This document shows positions 52,701 through 60,826 of a stretch of DNA of 64,000 nucleotides, piece by piece. Where the stretch lies: contig JAJYLH010000031.1 of assembly GCA_021787845.1 (NCBI GenBank), positions 1 through 64,000 of the forward strand. The letters run 5' to 3'. The DNA comes from Myxococcales bacterium (GTDB taxonomy: Bacteria; Myxococcota; Myxococcia; Myxococcales; JAJYLH01). Below the pieces are notes generated by a model. The model saw nothing but the letters and a program-made list of their open reading frames with translations, searched no databases and was not told the DNA's origin. Every line of letters starts with the position of its first letter. Within the stretch, counting starts at the first letter, position 1. A program made the translations under genes and the position numbers.

Positions 52701-53257
52701 TCGCCTGGGAGCGGATGCCGCTTCTCAGCGCGGCAGCCGGCGTGCCGTCTTGGCAACTGACGACCGCGCTCTTGTTCTGTCACGTCGCACGCGAGCTGCA
52801 ACCGCTGGCGGAGCCCGCCTCGCTGGGCACGAAGGTGGTCCGCGAGTGGCATCTGGATCGCGTGTTGATCCGAGCGTTGCGCGAGGCCGAGGCCGACGAG
52901 GACACGGCGGCGCGCGCGACGGATCTGCTCGACCTCCTCGTGCGCAGCGGGGACCCGGATTTGGGCAGGCTGGCGCGCACGCTGCTGCGCCTGCTCGCGG
53001 AACCGGAGGCCCGGGCGTTCCTGCGCGTCAACGTCTACGAGGCCGTGGCCTGGTTCGACAAGGAGCGCTTTGAAGACCTGGTGGCCGGGCTGCGCCTCGC
53101 CGCGGCGGCGGCGGCGCCGGAGTCCGCGTCCATGGATGCCATCGAAGCCCGCGCGCAAGAGCTCATCGACCTCGCCGCCGCGAACGGGTACCGGCTGGAG
53201 CCGCTGCTCTCCGCGTTGCGTGACCTCGCGGAGCGATGTTCGGACCCCATGCCGTAG
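49745..53257 (+). CDS. alpha-amylase family (GH13-like) protein with long N- and C-terminal extensions
   Basis: 'FPIIRFDAAMTLAKRHY', 'LLLAEAFW', 'VNFMNNPDEESA' match conserved regions II, III, IV; 'MVPNHTGLDSDW'. Confidence 0.82.
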   Translation: MTGPRLATSLFRVRLRRLDDGPLDGPRREFHLQRAARDTFGFDDSFFSLRGDVVFADLFRSHEFAQALNRVRALAAEEPVRASQLNAMGLVHEIFHAVFAAYRRGVRPRTLQTLGAKLRERQGEGADAMLLRFLDAFPPPVVYRGTQSAREYLGGTTGGVPNRSWVMEELLLLWLTNQNPGYAPIGDLVSDEPMKSDPGYRDFIETARTHFESEPGFGPGRMNLIDLLLEPSRRHPDSLEAQLEFMRTHWGLEGLDELMRLLMGLDFIREEGKWFLRKGHGVGGDTAVRTFRGDLYESEPEKFSPDLDWMPKVVMIAKSTFVWLDQLSKRYGRAVRSLADIPDEELDLLRGRGFTALWLIGVWRRSGASRRLKQLSGNPDAAASAYSLKSYDIAPELGGWDAWRDLHDRAWRRGIRLASDMVPNHTGLDSDWMIEHPDWFVQSDRPPFPNYTFDGPDLSEEDRIAINIEDGYWRRSDAAVVFKRYDRRTGDTRFIYHGNDGTSMPWNDTAQLDYLRSDVREAVIQTILHVARHFPIIRFDAAMTLAKRHYERLWFPQPGAGGDIPSRAAFAMPREKFEEAFPVEFWREVVDRVQQEAPDTLLLAEAFWLMEGYFVRTLGMHRVYNSAFMNMLKREENASFRSSIRNVLEFNPQILKRHVNFMNNPDEESAVAQFGKDDKYFGVCLMMSTMPGLPMFGHGQVEGFTEKYGMEYVRAYRDEQPDQWLIDRHTREIFPLLERRHLFSDVESFHLYDFETPSGTVDEDVFAWSNRSGDERALLLFHNKYKQTRGRVRTSVGYLGPSGAIERRTLAQGLGLRDEPRLCSLFRDHISGLEYVRENAELVQNGLYAELGAFRYHAFVDWQEVSATDAAPWDDLARSLGGAGVPSLQDAMVDYRFNALHAPFYQAVNVGSAEWLLGRPHAAARETESEAKGTKTVAPARWLPPVEVEESFRRKVQDLIDGLKWRYPRVEVSDERQDEFVRRFRVAWERMPLLSAAAGVPSWQLTTALLFCHVARELQPLAEPASLGTKVVREWHLDRVLIRALREAEADEDTAARATDLLDLLVRSGDPDLGRLARTLLRLLAEPEARAFLRVNVYEAVAWFDKERFEDLVAGLRLAAAAAAPESASMDAIEARAQELIDLAAANGYRLEPLLSALRDLAERCSDPMP

Positions 53258-53262
53258 CGCCG

Positions 53263-53339
53263 TAGGATGGCTGAAGCGCAGCGGAGCCCATCAGCGACGG
53301 CTGCAGACGATGGGCCGCGCTACGCTCCACCCATCCCAC
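53263..53339. repeat. REP-like inverted repeat (TAGGATGG...AGCCCATC / GATGGGCC...CCCATCC)
   Basis: Imperfect hairpin just after amylase stop codon. Confidence 0.7.
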
Positions 53340-53425
53340 AGCAGGGTTGCTGACGTGAGCCCCCGCCATGCCAAGGCGATACCCACTGGCTTTTTCCGTC
53401 GTTTGGGGTTAAGACGCGCTTCGCC

Positions 53426-54868
53426 ATGCGACCGCTCATCGCCATCGTCGGCCGACCGAACGTAGGCAAGTCCACCCTCTTCAACCGCCTGATCGGCGGG
53501 CGCATCGCGCTCGTCGAGGACGTCCCCGGCGTGACCCGCGACCGGCACTACGGCGACGGCGACTGGGCCGGCCGCGCGCTCTCGTTCATCGACACCGGCG
53601 GGTTCGTGCCCGAAGGGATGGCGGCCGCCTCCGAGCCGGGCCGCGCGAGCGATCGCCAGCAGCCGAGGGGCGGCGGCGTCGGCGGCGGGATGCCCAGCGT
53701 GCTCGAAGACCAGGCGCTCCTCGCCTCGATGCGCGCGCAGGCCCAACTCGCCATCGACGAAGCCGCGGCAATCGTGCTCGTCTGCGACGCGACCGAGGGG
53801 CTGGTCCCCAGCGACGAGGAGGTCGGCCGGCTCTTGCGACGGAGCGGCAAGCCGCTCTTCGTCGTCGCGAACAAGGTGGACAGCGACCGGCGCGAGGCGG
53901 AGCTACCGATCTCCGAGCTGTACCGGCTGGGGATCGAACAGGTCTATCCGATCAGCGCGGAGCACGGGCGTGGGGTCGCGGAGCTCCTGGACGACGTGGT
54001 CGCGGCGTTGCCGGAGGCGCCCCGGCTGGCGGAGGAAGACCCGGCGGAGGAGGGCGGCATCCGGCTCGCGGTGGTCGGACGGCCGAACGTCGGCAAGAGC
54101 ACCCTGCTGAACGCGCTCCTCGGCTCGGAACGGTTCATCGCCTCGCCGGTGCCGGGAACGACGCACGACCCCATCGACGAACGGCTCTTGCACAAGGGGC
54201 ATGCGTTCGTCTTGACGGACACCGCGGGCATCCGACGGCGCAAGTCCATCGCGGCGCGCATCGAGGGCTACGCGGTGCTGCGGGCGATTCAGGCGCTGGA
54301 GAAGTCCGATGTCGCGGCGCTGCTCGTCGACCCGACCGAGCTCGCGGTCGATCAGGACGCGCACATCGCCGGCATCGCGCTGGAGAAAGGTCGGGCGCTG
54401 GTGCTGGTCGTCAACAAGTGGGATCTGATCGAGGGCGACGCGGAGAAGGAGAAGAAGGCCAAGGAGCTGTTGCGCGACCGGCTCGATTTCGTCTCCTGGG
54501 CGCCGGTGGTCTTCGCGAGCGCGCTGACGCGGGCGCACACGGGGCGCATCCTCGACCTCGCGATTCGCCTCCACGAGCAGGCGACGACGCGGCTGCCGAC
54601 GAGCAAGCTGAACGCCTGGCTGCAAGACGCGCAATCTTCTCAGCCGGCGCCCTTGTGGCGAGGGTTGCCGGTCAAGTTCTTCTACGCCGCGCAAGTGGGT
54701 ACCCGGCCGGTGACCATCGTGGTGCAGGCGAACCGGCCGCAGGCGGTGACCGACAGCTACCGCCGGTATCTGATGAACCGGCTGCGCGAGACGTTCGAGC
54801 TGGAGGTGCCGGTTCGATTGGTGTTCAAACAGAAGACCGGAGATCGCAGGCCCGGACGGCGCGGGTGA
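53426..54868 (+). CDS. der: ribosome biogenesis GTPase Der
   Basis: Two GTPase domains: 'IVGRPNVGKSTLFNRL' and 'VVGRPNVGKSTLLNALLG', C-terminal KH-like region. Confidence 0.95.
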   Translation: MRPLIAIVGRPNVGKSTLFNRLIGGRIALVEDVPGVTRDRHYGDGDWAGRALSFIDTGGFVPEGMAAASEPGRASDRQQPRGGGVGGGMPSVLEDQALLASMRAQAQLAIDEAAAIVLVCDATEGLVPSDEEVGRLLRRSGKPLFVVANKVDSDRREAELPISELYRLGIEQVYPISAEHGRGVAELLDDVVAALPEAPRLAEEDPAEEGGIRLAVVGRPNVGKSTLLNALLGSERFIASPVPGTTHDPIDERLLHKGHAFVLTDTAGIRRRKSIAARIEGYAVLRAIQALEKSDVAALLVDPTELAVDQDAHIAGIALEKGRALVLVVNKWDLIEGDAEKEKKAKELLRDRLDFVSWAPVVFASALTRAHTGRILDLAIRLHEQATTRLPTSKLNAWLQDAQSSQPAPLWRGLPVKFFYAAQVGTRPVTIVVQANRPQAVTDSYRRYLMNRLRETFELEVPVRLVFKQKTGDRRPGRRG

Positions 54869-54897
54869 GGTGCCACTCGTCACTCGACCGTCGGGCG

Positions 54898-55734
54898 TCA
54901 GCGATGGGCGAAGAGATAGCCGACGCCGGTCAGCGAGGTGCACGGCCGGCTGTCGGGGCCGCGAAGGACGACGGTGAACCCGCGTTGGCGCAGCGTGCTG
55001 GCGACGGCCTGCGGATCGCCCGCGGGTCCGCCGTGCACCTCCATCACGATGCGGTCGACGCGGTCGAGCCAGGCGCCGGGAGCCTCGAAGAGGGCGAACT
55101 CGCTGCCCTCGATGTCCAGCTTCAGCAGATCGATGCGGTCGAGCTTCTCCCGCGCGCAAAGCTCGTCGAGGGTGAGCCGCTCCGGCCGCTGGCCTTCGAA
55201 CGCCGAGGCGCGCTCCAACTCGCCGGGCTGGTCGAGCTTGCCGCCCGCTCCGACGAAGGCGCAGAGGATGGAGACTTTCTCCCGCAGCCGGTTCGCCGCG
55301 AGGTTCTCGATAATGCGCGGAACGAAACCCGATTGCGCCTCGACCGCCACCACGCGCGCGGCCAGGCCCGCGACGCCGAGGCTGAAGAGTCCGATGTTCG
55401 CGCCCAGGTCGACCACCACGTCGCCGCGGCGCGGGCAGCAGGCGGGCTCGACGAAGTAGACCCCGCGGCCGTACATCTCGCGCGCCGCGCCGATGAGGCT
55501 GCCCGGCAGCTCGATTTCGCCGCCCGGAGCCCGGAAGCGGATGCGCCCGCCCATCGCCCGGTCGGCCGGGCCGAGGGTCCGCTCGCGCGCGAGCTCGGGA
55601 ACGTGACGCAGGATGGCACCGAGGTAGCGCACGAAGGTCGCCCGGTCGGCGGAAGACCAGAGCGACACGACCTCTCGCGCGAGACGCTCCGCGCCTTCGG
55701 CGAGCGTGCGCGAGCTGGGGTCGGCGGATGCCAT
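54898..55734 (-). CDS. FkbM family methyltransferase
   Basis: 'VVVDLGANIGLFSLG', 'LDRIDLLKLDIEGSEFALFEA'. Confidence 0.9.
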   Translation of the reverse strand: MASADPSSRTLAEGAERLAREVVSLWSSADRATFVRYLGAILRHVPELARERTLGPADRAMGGRIRFRAPGGEIELPGSLIGAAREMYGRGVYFVEPACCPRRGDVVVDLGANIGLFSLGVAGLAARVVAVEAQSGFVPRIIENLAANRLREKVSILCAFVGAGGKLDQPGELERASAFEGQRPERLTLDELCAREKLDRIDLLKLDIEGSEFALFEAPGAWLDRVDRIVMEVHGGPAGDPQAVASTLRQRGFTVVLRGPDSRPCTSLTGVGYLFAHR

Positions 55735-55822
55735 GGGTTCTCCGGGAGAGCGGCGAAGGCTTCGGGCGGTCGAGTCAAAACACCGAAAAAAGAGGGAGGA
55801 TTGCGCTCGGTCGCTCACGGGT

Positions 55823-56060
55823 TGGACGCCTGAGCGGTCGCCGGTGCGAGCGCGGGCCGCGGTGGCGTCGTGGTCGACCTCGCTGGCGTCGGTGACCGGC
55901 ATCGTTCATGGGCGAAGAGCGTACCGGTGCTGTCCGAAAGCGTCAAGTTCGGCGCCTCTGGCCGGCGTGGAGACGAACCTCTCCCGGCGGGCTGCCTGAA
56001 AGCGCCCGTTCGAGATCGCCGGGAAGATCGAGAGGAGCTACGCCGCCATCAGCGGCGGGC
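55823..56060. repeat. dispersed non-coding repeat, copy A (contains TGTCCGAAAGCGTCAAG and CTCTCCCGGCGGGC)
   Basis: Shared text with copies at 60197-60440, 60622-60780 and 63373-63545. Confidence 0.88.
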
Positions 56061-56335
56061 TGCGGGCGTAGGTGGCGGTTTCGCTGGTGTGCGCCAGTAG
56101 CGGGCGATCACATCGGGGTCGTGCAGCACCCGGCCGGGCGCAGGCGTCCCTTGCAGCGAGAACATTCGAGCGCGTCGCCGCCCCAGGTCCGGCGGAACAG
56201 CTCCGCCCAGAGGAGCCGTTCGGCCTGCGGCGGCTGGGTGGTTGCTTCGCTCGGTGCGGCCTCGCTCGCCGCCGGCTCTTCGCGGCGGTGCTCGCAGGCC
56301 GAGCCCCGGCGCTTCGTCGGCGCGGGCACCACGAT
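56049..56335 (-). pseudogene. IS91-like transposase C-terminal remnant, frameshifted
   Basis: 'PQAERLLWAELFRRTWGGDALECSRCKGRLRPAG' then in another frame 'VLHDPDVIARYWRTPAKPPPTPAAR' - typical IS91-family C-terminal pattern. Confidence 0.7.
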
Positions 56336-56762
56336 CCCTCAGCGCCTCGCCCTCTTGCACGAAGGCGCCATCCAAGAGCCGGTCCCCCGACAGGACGGCG
56401 CCGCCTCCGCGAGGAGACCGTTCGGAGCGAACCGGTCCCCGACGGGGCGGGCGCCGCCTCCGGCTGGGCCGCGACGAGGGGCGCCCGGCCGATGGGCCGG
56501 GTCAGCGGTCTCCGCGGGAGGTGCGCCGCCAGCGCGGGCAGGATGGCGCGGACCGCCCATCGAAAGGGCAGGTCGAGCGCGGGCGTCGGCGTGGCGAGAA
56601 GAATCCGTTCGCGGCGGCGTCCGGCCCCAGGCTGCCGAGGAGGCGAGACCACCCCGGCTCGGCGAACCCGCGCCGACCCCCGACCCGGCCCGGGCGGGGC
56701 ATCACCGCCTCGACCCCGCCCAGACCCGGGCGAACGGAGCTCAAGGTGTCGAGAACGAAACA

Positions 56763-56867
56763 CAAGAAGTCTTTTTCGACCCTCAAGAAGTCTTCATCGA
56801 CCCTCAAGAAGTCTTCATCGACCCTCAAGAAGTCTTCGTCGACCCTCAAGAAGTCTTTTTCGACCCT
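56763..56867. repeat. 21-bp tandem repeat (CAAGAAGTCTTCATCGACCCT), 5 copies
   Basis: Direct reading, period exactly 21. Confidence 0.95.
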
Positions 56868-57072
56868 GGAGCCGCCTCGTCGACCCGCGAGGAGTCGCCC
56901 TCGACCCTGGAGCCGCCTCATCGACCCGCGAGGAGCCGCCCTCGACCCTGGAGCCGCCTCGTCGACCCGCGAGAGGTCCGTCTCGACCCCGGAGCCGCCT
57001 CGTCGACCGGCGAGAGGTCCGCCTCGACCCCGGAACCGGCTCATCGACCCGCGAGAGGTCCGCCCTCGACCA
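56868..57072. repeat. 41-bp tandem repeat (GGAGCCGCCTCGTCGACCCGCGAGGAG...), about 5 copies
   Basis: Unit starts at 56868, 56909, 56950, 56991, 57032. Confidence 0.93.
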
Positions 57073-57073
57073 A

Positions 57074-57160
57074 CCCTGCGGTCACTTCCGCAGGCCGTGA
57101 GGACACCTCCGCACGCCGTGAGGACACCTCTGCACGCCGTGAGGACACCTCTGCACAGCG
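57074..57160. repeat. 21-bp tandem repeat (CCGTGAGGACACCTCTGCACG), 3-4 copies
   Basis: Unit starts at 57095, 57116, 57137. Confidence 0.92.
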
Positions 57161-57191
57161 ATCGAGGTCCCCGGGGGGGCCGATGTGGGTC

Positions 57192-57590
57192 TCACGCCCA
57201 CTCGGCATGACGGCGGGCACCGGGACGACTCCTGGCGTTGGGAGCGCCAACGGCGAGGAGCCCCGGGTCCGACGGCTTCGTGAGGATGCGGCAGTTACCG
57301 CATCCCTCTTCGATCTGGCGGGAGCCGGTGCGCAGGCTGGCCGCGGTGTAGAAGATGGCCGGGGTGTTGCTGAGCGCGGGGTCGCCGCGGAGCTGCCGGA
57401 CGAGTTCGAGCCCGTCCATCGCCGGCATGACCACGTCGGTGATGATGAGGTCCGGGCGCTCGGCGCGGGCCTGGGCCAGCGCCTCCACGCCGTCCGCCGC
57501 GTGCAGGACCCGGTGGCCCTTGTAGCCGAGGAGGTTGCTCAGCATCTGCCGGCTGATCGCGTGATCCTCCACGATGAGGATGGTGGCCAT
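57192..57590 (-). CDS. CheY-like response regulator receiver domain, possibly C-terminally truncated
   Basis: 'ILIVEDHAISRQMLSNLLGYKGHRVLHAADGVEAL', 'PDLIITDVVMPAMDGLEL', 'ILTKPSDPGLL'. Confidence 0.82.
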   Translation of the reverse strand: MATILIVEDHAISRQMLSNLLGYKGHRVLHAADGVEALAQARAERPDLIITDVVMPAMDGLELVRQLRGDPALSNTPAIFYTAASLRTGSRQIEEGCGNCRILTKPSDPGLLAVGAPNARSRPGARRHAEWA

Positions 57591-57947
57591 TTTGTCAGTG
57601 TCCTCCGGGCCCCGGGTCGCTGTCGCCCGCGCGAGGCTCTCCGTCGCGGGGGTTCACGAACGATCCAGAAAATCTGCGCGCGCCGACAAGACTTTTCGGG
57701 TTAGTAGTTCAGGATCAGCGGGACGCGCGGAGCCGAGCGCGAACGGATAGCTCACCACCCACTGCCGCAGGGGCGCGCGTGGGAGGGGCAGATCGAGAGG
57801 AGCTACGCGGCCACCGGCGGCGGGCCGCGGGCGTGGTTCGATACCCGAACCCGTGCTTCACCTCGTACGCCGCGTCCCCTCGCCGAAATTGGGCTTGATC
57901 CAGAAAAGTGGAACGCGCGTGGACGGCCGTCGGCAGTGGTCGATGCA

Positions 57948-60065
57948 TCAATCGGACGACTTGGGGAGATGAGCGACCTTCCATGCTTCCCATTCCTTCT
58001 GAAGGTCACGCGATCTCTTCTCTTTCGCAGCCCTCTCAACCCAATCCTTCTTAAATTCGCGAGCTGCATGCCGGAGTCGGGCGTCGTGCAGGCCCTCCTT
58101 TTCGATTCGGACAAGGTCGTCCCAGACCGCAGCGCCTTTCTGCTCCGCTTCCACCGACAACATGAGCGCCACCACGGTGGGCGCGACGATCTTGACCTCC
58201 TCGCCTTCGGGGGCGGCGAGCGACAGAACGTCGCCGAGCGCGACCGGATCCAGTACGTCCCAGTTCGCCTCTTCATGGACCTGGACGTAGGGATGGAGCT
58301 TGTCCCAGGTGCATAGAAGGTACGTCGCATCGGCGTCCGCGCCTCGATCGAGCAGCCAGCCAACTGTGACGACGTCATGACGAATGAGAATCGGGGGTCG
58401 GCCCTCGTCGCCTCGTTCCTTCATCGCGAAAGCGAATGCCTCCTGTGCCCTCTTCAGCGAGGACGCGCTTGCCGGGAGGTTGTTCGTTTCGATCCCGTAG
58501 CCTGTGAAGAGCCGCTGCAGCTTGTTCATCAGGATGTCGCGCACGACATCCCTGTCGCTATTGGCCATCGCCTCCGCGAACCCCAAGCCGGCGAGGTACG
58601 AGGAATAGGACTCGGCCTTCTCTCCTTCGGCCGCTCTCAACGCCGCGTAATGCGCGACGAAGGCGTTCTGCGAGGCACGAAGGTCCGGGTCGAGTTCAAC
58701 GATTTCTTTGTACGCGTATGCCTCACGCAGGTGGCTGGCCACCTCCTCGAGGTAATCCCTGGGAAGCACCATTGAGGCGCGGTGGGCGACGAGCTGCTCG
58801 TACGCATGTTTCGCAGCCACAAAGAACTGCTGCGCGGCCGCAGTGTAGAGCAGGCTGCACAGCAGCGGCATGGCGACCGACGTGTCGAGGAGCGCCACGA
58901 GCCGCTTGCCCCCGCCGAAGGCCTGGAGCACATGAGGCGTATTCAGGCTAACGAGATTGATGAACACCTCTCCCGCAATGAGTGCGCGACCGAGTGGTGA
59001 CCCGGCGGCGATTCCTGACAGATCGCCGAGTAACTTCTCTCTCGAAGCTCTGTCGATGACGCCCAGCGTATCGAGAAGAGCATCGAGGTGCCTGATACGG
59101 CTTCGTAGGCCGTCGTGGCTGAGCCACGCCGACTCGGCATCGCCCAGGGCGTTGCTGGTGGCGCGCCCCGTATCGAGCCAGAGCGCTCCCAGATCCTCGA
59201 CGATGGCGCCCAACACGTCTTTGCGTCTCGCCGCATCCACGAGGTGGGGCGCGAGGAGCGCGTCGAGTTGGCGGTCGAGGTCGAAACGATCCTTTTGCTG
59301 AATCGCCGACATGCTTGCCCAGTTACTCTTCGTCGTCCCGTCTAGGGTGACGATGCCGTTCTTCCCGCTCAGACGGCCATCCTGAAGCATTCTGTCGATC
59401 GCCGAATTCACTTGAGAGACCTGGCTCGAGGCGAGCCCAAGACTGAGGGAAACACGATCAGCGATCGTCGTTCGTAAAGACGATCCACCCGCAGCGAAGA
59501 CGACCGCGATGGCGGCATTTTCGATGACAGTCGCCCGAAAGGCCTGTGCATCCGTACCGAAGAAAGCGCAGGCGTAGGCCAGGTTTCGCCGCAGATCGGG
59601 GCGCTCGAACGGCTTGGGGGTCACAGTAGGAACGCTGATCCCAAGACTTTCGAGGATTTTTGGGGTGAACCCCTTGCGTTCGGCGAGGCTCGCAATGTCC
59701 TTCGCGTCCATCTTCTGGGCTTGCACGTTGAGCGTTCGTTGCAGGTCGTCGGCCACCTCCTGGAAGGCGGCTTGAGTGATGGTTCGCGTACTGACGAACA
59801 GCAGGATCTCTGCCCCGAGCTTCCTCTTCGCCTTGGCGGCGTCTTTCCGTAGCTTGCTCTGCCAGTTCTTCTCAACGGAGATCTGAACGACAAACTTCGT
59901 GGTGCCCGGAGCGAGGACGTAGCTCAGGAAGTCAGCACCCCCGTCATGTGGGCCGTCGGTCAGGCTGGGCATAAACCCCCGCTCTTCCAGACAGGTTAGC
60001 GCGATTTGACGAAACGTGCTGAAGTCCGCTGAACTCACGAGTCTTTCCAGACTGTCCAGTCTCAT
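57948..60065 (-). CDS. putative dual-nuclease protein: N-terminal Mrr/PD-(D/E)XK-like domain, central winged-helix-like segment, C-terminal PIN-like domain
   Basis: 'FRQIALTCLEERGF..DGPHDGGADFLSYV..FVVQISVEKNWQSKLRKDAAKAKRK' (D...QxS, restriction-endonuclease-like); 'RLVALLDTSVAMPLL', 'MVLPRDYLEEVASHL', 'TYLLCTWDKLHPYV' fit PIN acidic motifs. Coding call strong; domain calls inferred. Confidence 0.7.
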   Translation of the reverse strand: MRLDSLERLVSSADFSTFRQIALTCLEERGFMPSLTDGPHDGGADFLSYVLAPGTTKFVVQISVEKNWQSKLRKDAAKAKRKLGAEILLFVSTRTITQAAFQEVADDLQRTLNVQAQKMDAKDIASLAERKGFTPKILESLGISVPTVTPKPFERPDLRRNLAYACAFFGTDAQAFRATVIENAAIAVVFAAGGSSLRTTIADRVSLSLGLASSQVSQVNSAIDRMLQDGRLSGKNGIVTLDGTTKSNWASMSAIQQKDRFDLDRQLDALLAPHLVDAARRKDVLGAIVEDLGALWLDTGRATSNALGDAESAWLSHDGLRSRIRHLDALLDTLGVIDRASREKLLGDLSGIAAGSPLGRALIAGEVFINLVSLNTPHVLQAFGGGKRLVALLDTSVAMPLLCSLLYTAAAQQFFVAAKHAYEQLVAHRASMVLPRDYLEEVASHLREAYAYKEIVELDPDLRASQNAFVAHYAALRAAEGEKAESYSSYLAGLGFAEAMANSDRDVVRDILMNKLQRLFTGYGIETNNLPASASSLKRAQEAFAFAMKERGDEGRPPILIRHDVVTVGWLLDRGADADATYLLCTWDKLHPYVQVHEEANWDVLDPVALGDVLSLAAPEGEEVKIVAPTVVALMLSVEAEQKGAAVWDDLVRIEKEGLHDARLRHAAREFKKDWVERAAKEKRSRDLQKEWEAWKVAHLPKSSD

Positions 60066-60196
60066 GTTCTGGCCTCGCTTAGGTCACATTCTAGCGTCAA
60101 GCACCGGGGTGGATATTCGGGTTGGCTTGTCCGACCCTCGCCTCTCTGACGTGCTCGCTGAACCTTCACTTTCCTCCCAGCGCCGATGAACGTGTA

Positions 60197-60440
60197 AGGC
60201 GCCCAAGCGGCGTGCGGGGACGAACCCGTGCCTCGGTGGCGTCGTGGTCGGGGTCGCTGGCGGTCGTGGTCGGCGTCGTTCACGCGGAGGGAGCATACAA
60301 GTTCTGTCCGAAAGCGTCAAGTCGAGCGCTCGGGCCTGGGCTCGAGACGAGCTTCTCCCGGCGGGCGGCCTGAAAAGCGCCCGAGGAAGAGCCGCCGGAA
60401 GGATGGAGAGGTGCTACGCCGCAATCGGCGGCGGGCCGCT
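60197..60440. repeat. dispersed non-coding repeat, copy B
   Basis: GAACCCGTGCCTCGGTGGCGTCGTGGTCG...TGTCCGAAAGCGTCAAGTCGAGCGC...TTCTCCCGGCGGGCGGCCTGAAA...CTACGCCGCAATCGGCGGCGGGCCGC. Confidence 0.9.
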
Positions 60441-60469
60441 CGACCGAAGCGACCGCTGCGGAGGTGGTC

Positions 60470-60625
60470 GTGACGACGAAGCCGCTTCTCGTCCCGGCGG
60501 TCGGTCCGACCATCGACGCGCAGCTCGCCGCCGACATCGCCCAGGACATCCTCGACGACGGCGGCTACGGGCGGCGCACGCTCATCGCGATTCAACTGCT
60601 GCGCACCGACCGGCACGCGCAAGAA
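60470..60625 (+). pseudogene. 5' fragment of an unidentified gene truncated by a repeat
   Basis: GTG with cggagg upstream, VTTKPLLVPAVGPTIDAQLAADIAQDILDDGGYGRRTLIAIQLLRTDR, then runs into copy C. Confidence 0.4.
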
Positions 60626-60780
60626 GCCCAAGCGGTCCACGGGTGCGAACCCGTGCCTTGGTGGCGTCGTGGTCGAGGTCGCTGGCGTCAGGGATCGGCA
60701 TCGTTCACGGGCGCAGAACGTACATGTGCTGTCCGAAAGCGTCAAGTCGAGCGCCGTTGGCCGGCATCGAGAGCACCGTG
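60622..60780. repeat. dispersed non-coding repeat, copy C (truncated)
   Basis: GCCCAAGCGG...GAACCCGTGCCTTGGTGGCGTCGTGGTCGAGGTCGCTGGCG...TGTCCGAAAGCGTCAAGTCGAGCGC. Confidence 0.9.
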
Positions 60781-60826
60781 ACGATGGGTTTCGCTGCGTT
60801 CCACCCATCCTACGAACTTCGGATCG

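Noticed and set aside
49682-53158. 1158-aa minus-strand ORF
   Set aside because: Antisense to alpha-amylase-family gene with conserved catalytic motifs.
56763-57160. CRISPR-like array
   Set aside because: Pure tandem arrays of 21 and 41 bp without spacer/repeat alternation.
55908-57704. 598-aa plus ORF across tandem arrays
   Set aside because: Crosses dispersed repeat, transposase remnant and three arrays; overlaps the response regulator on the other strand.
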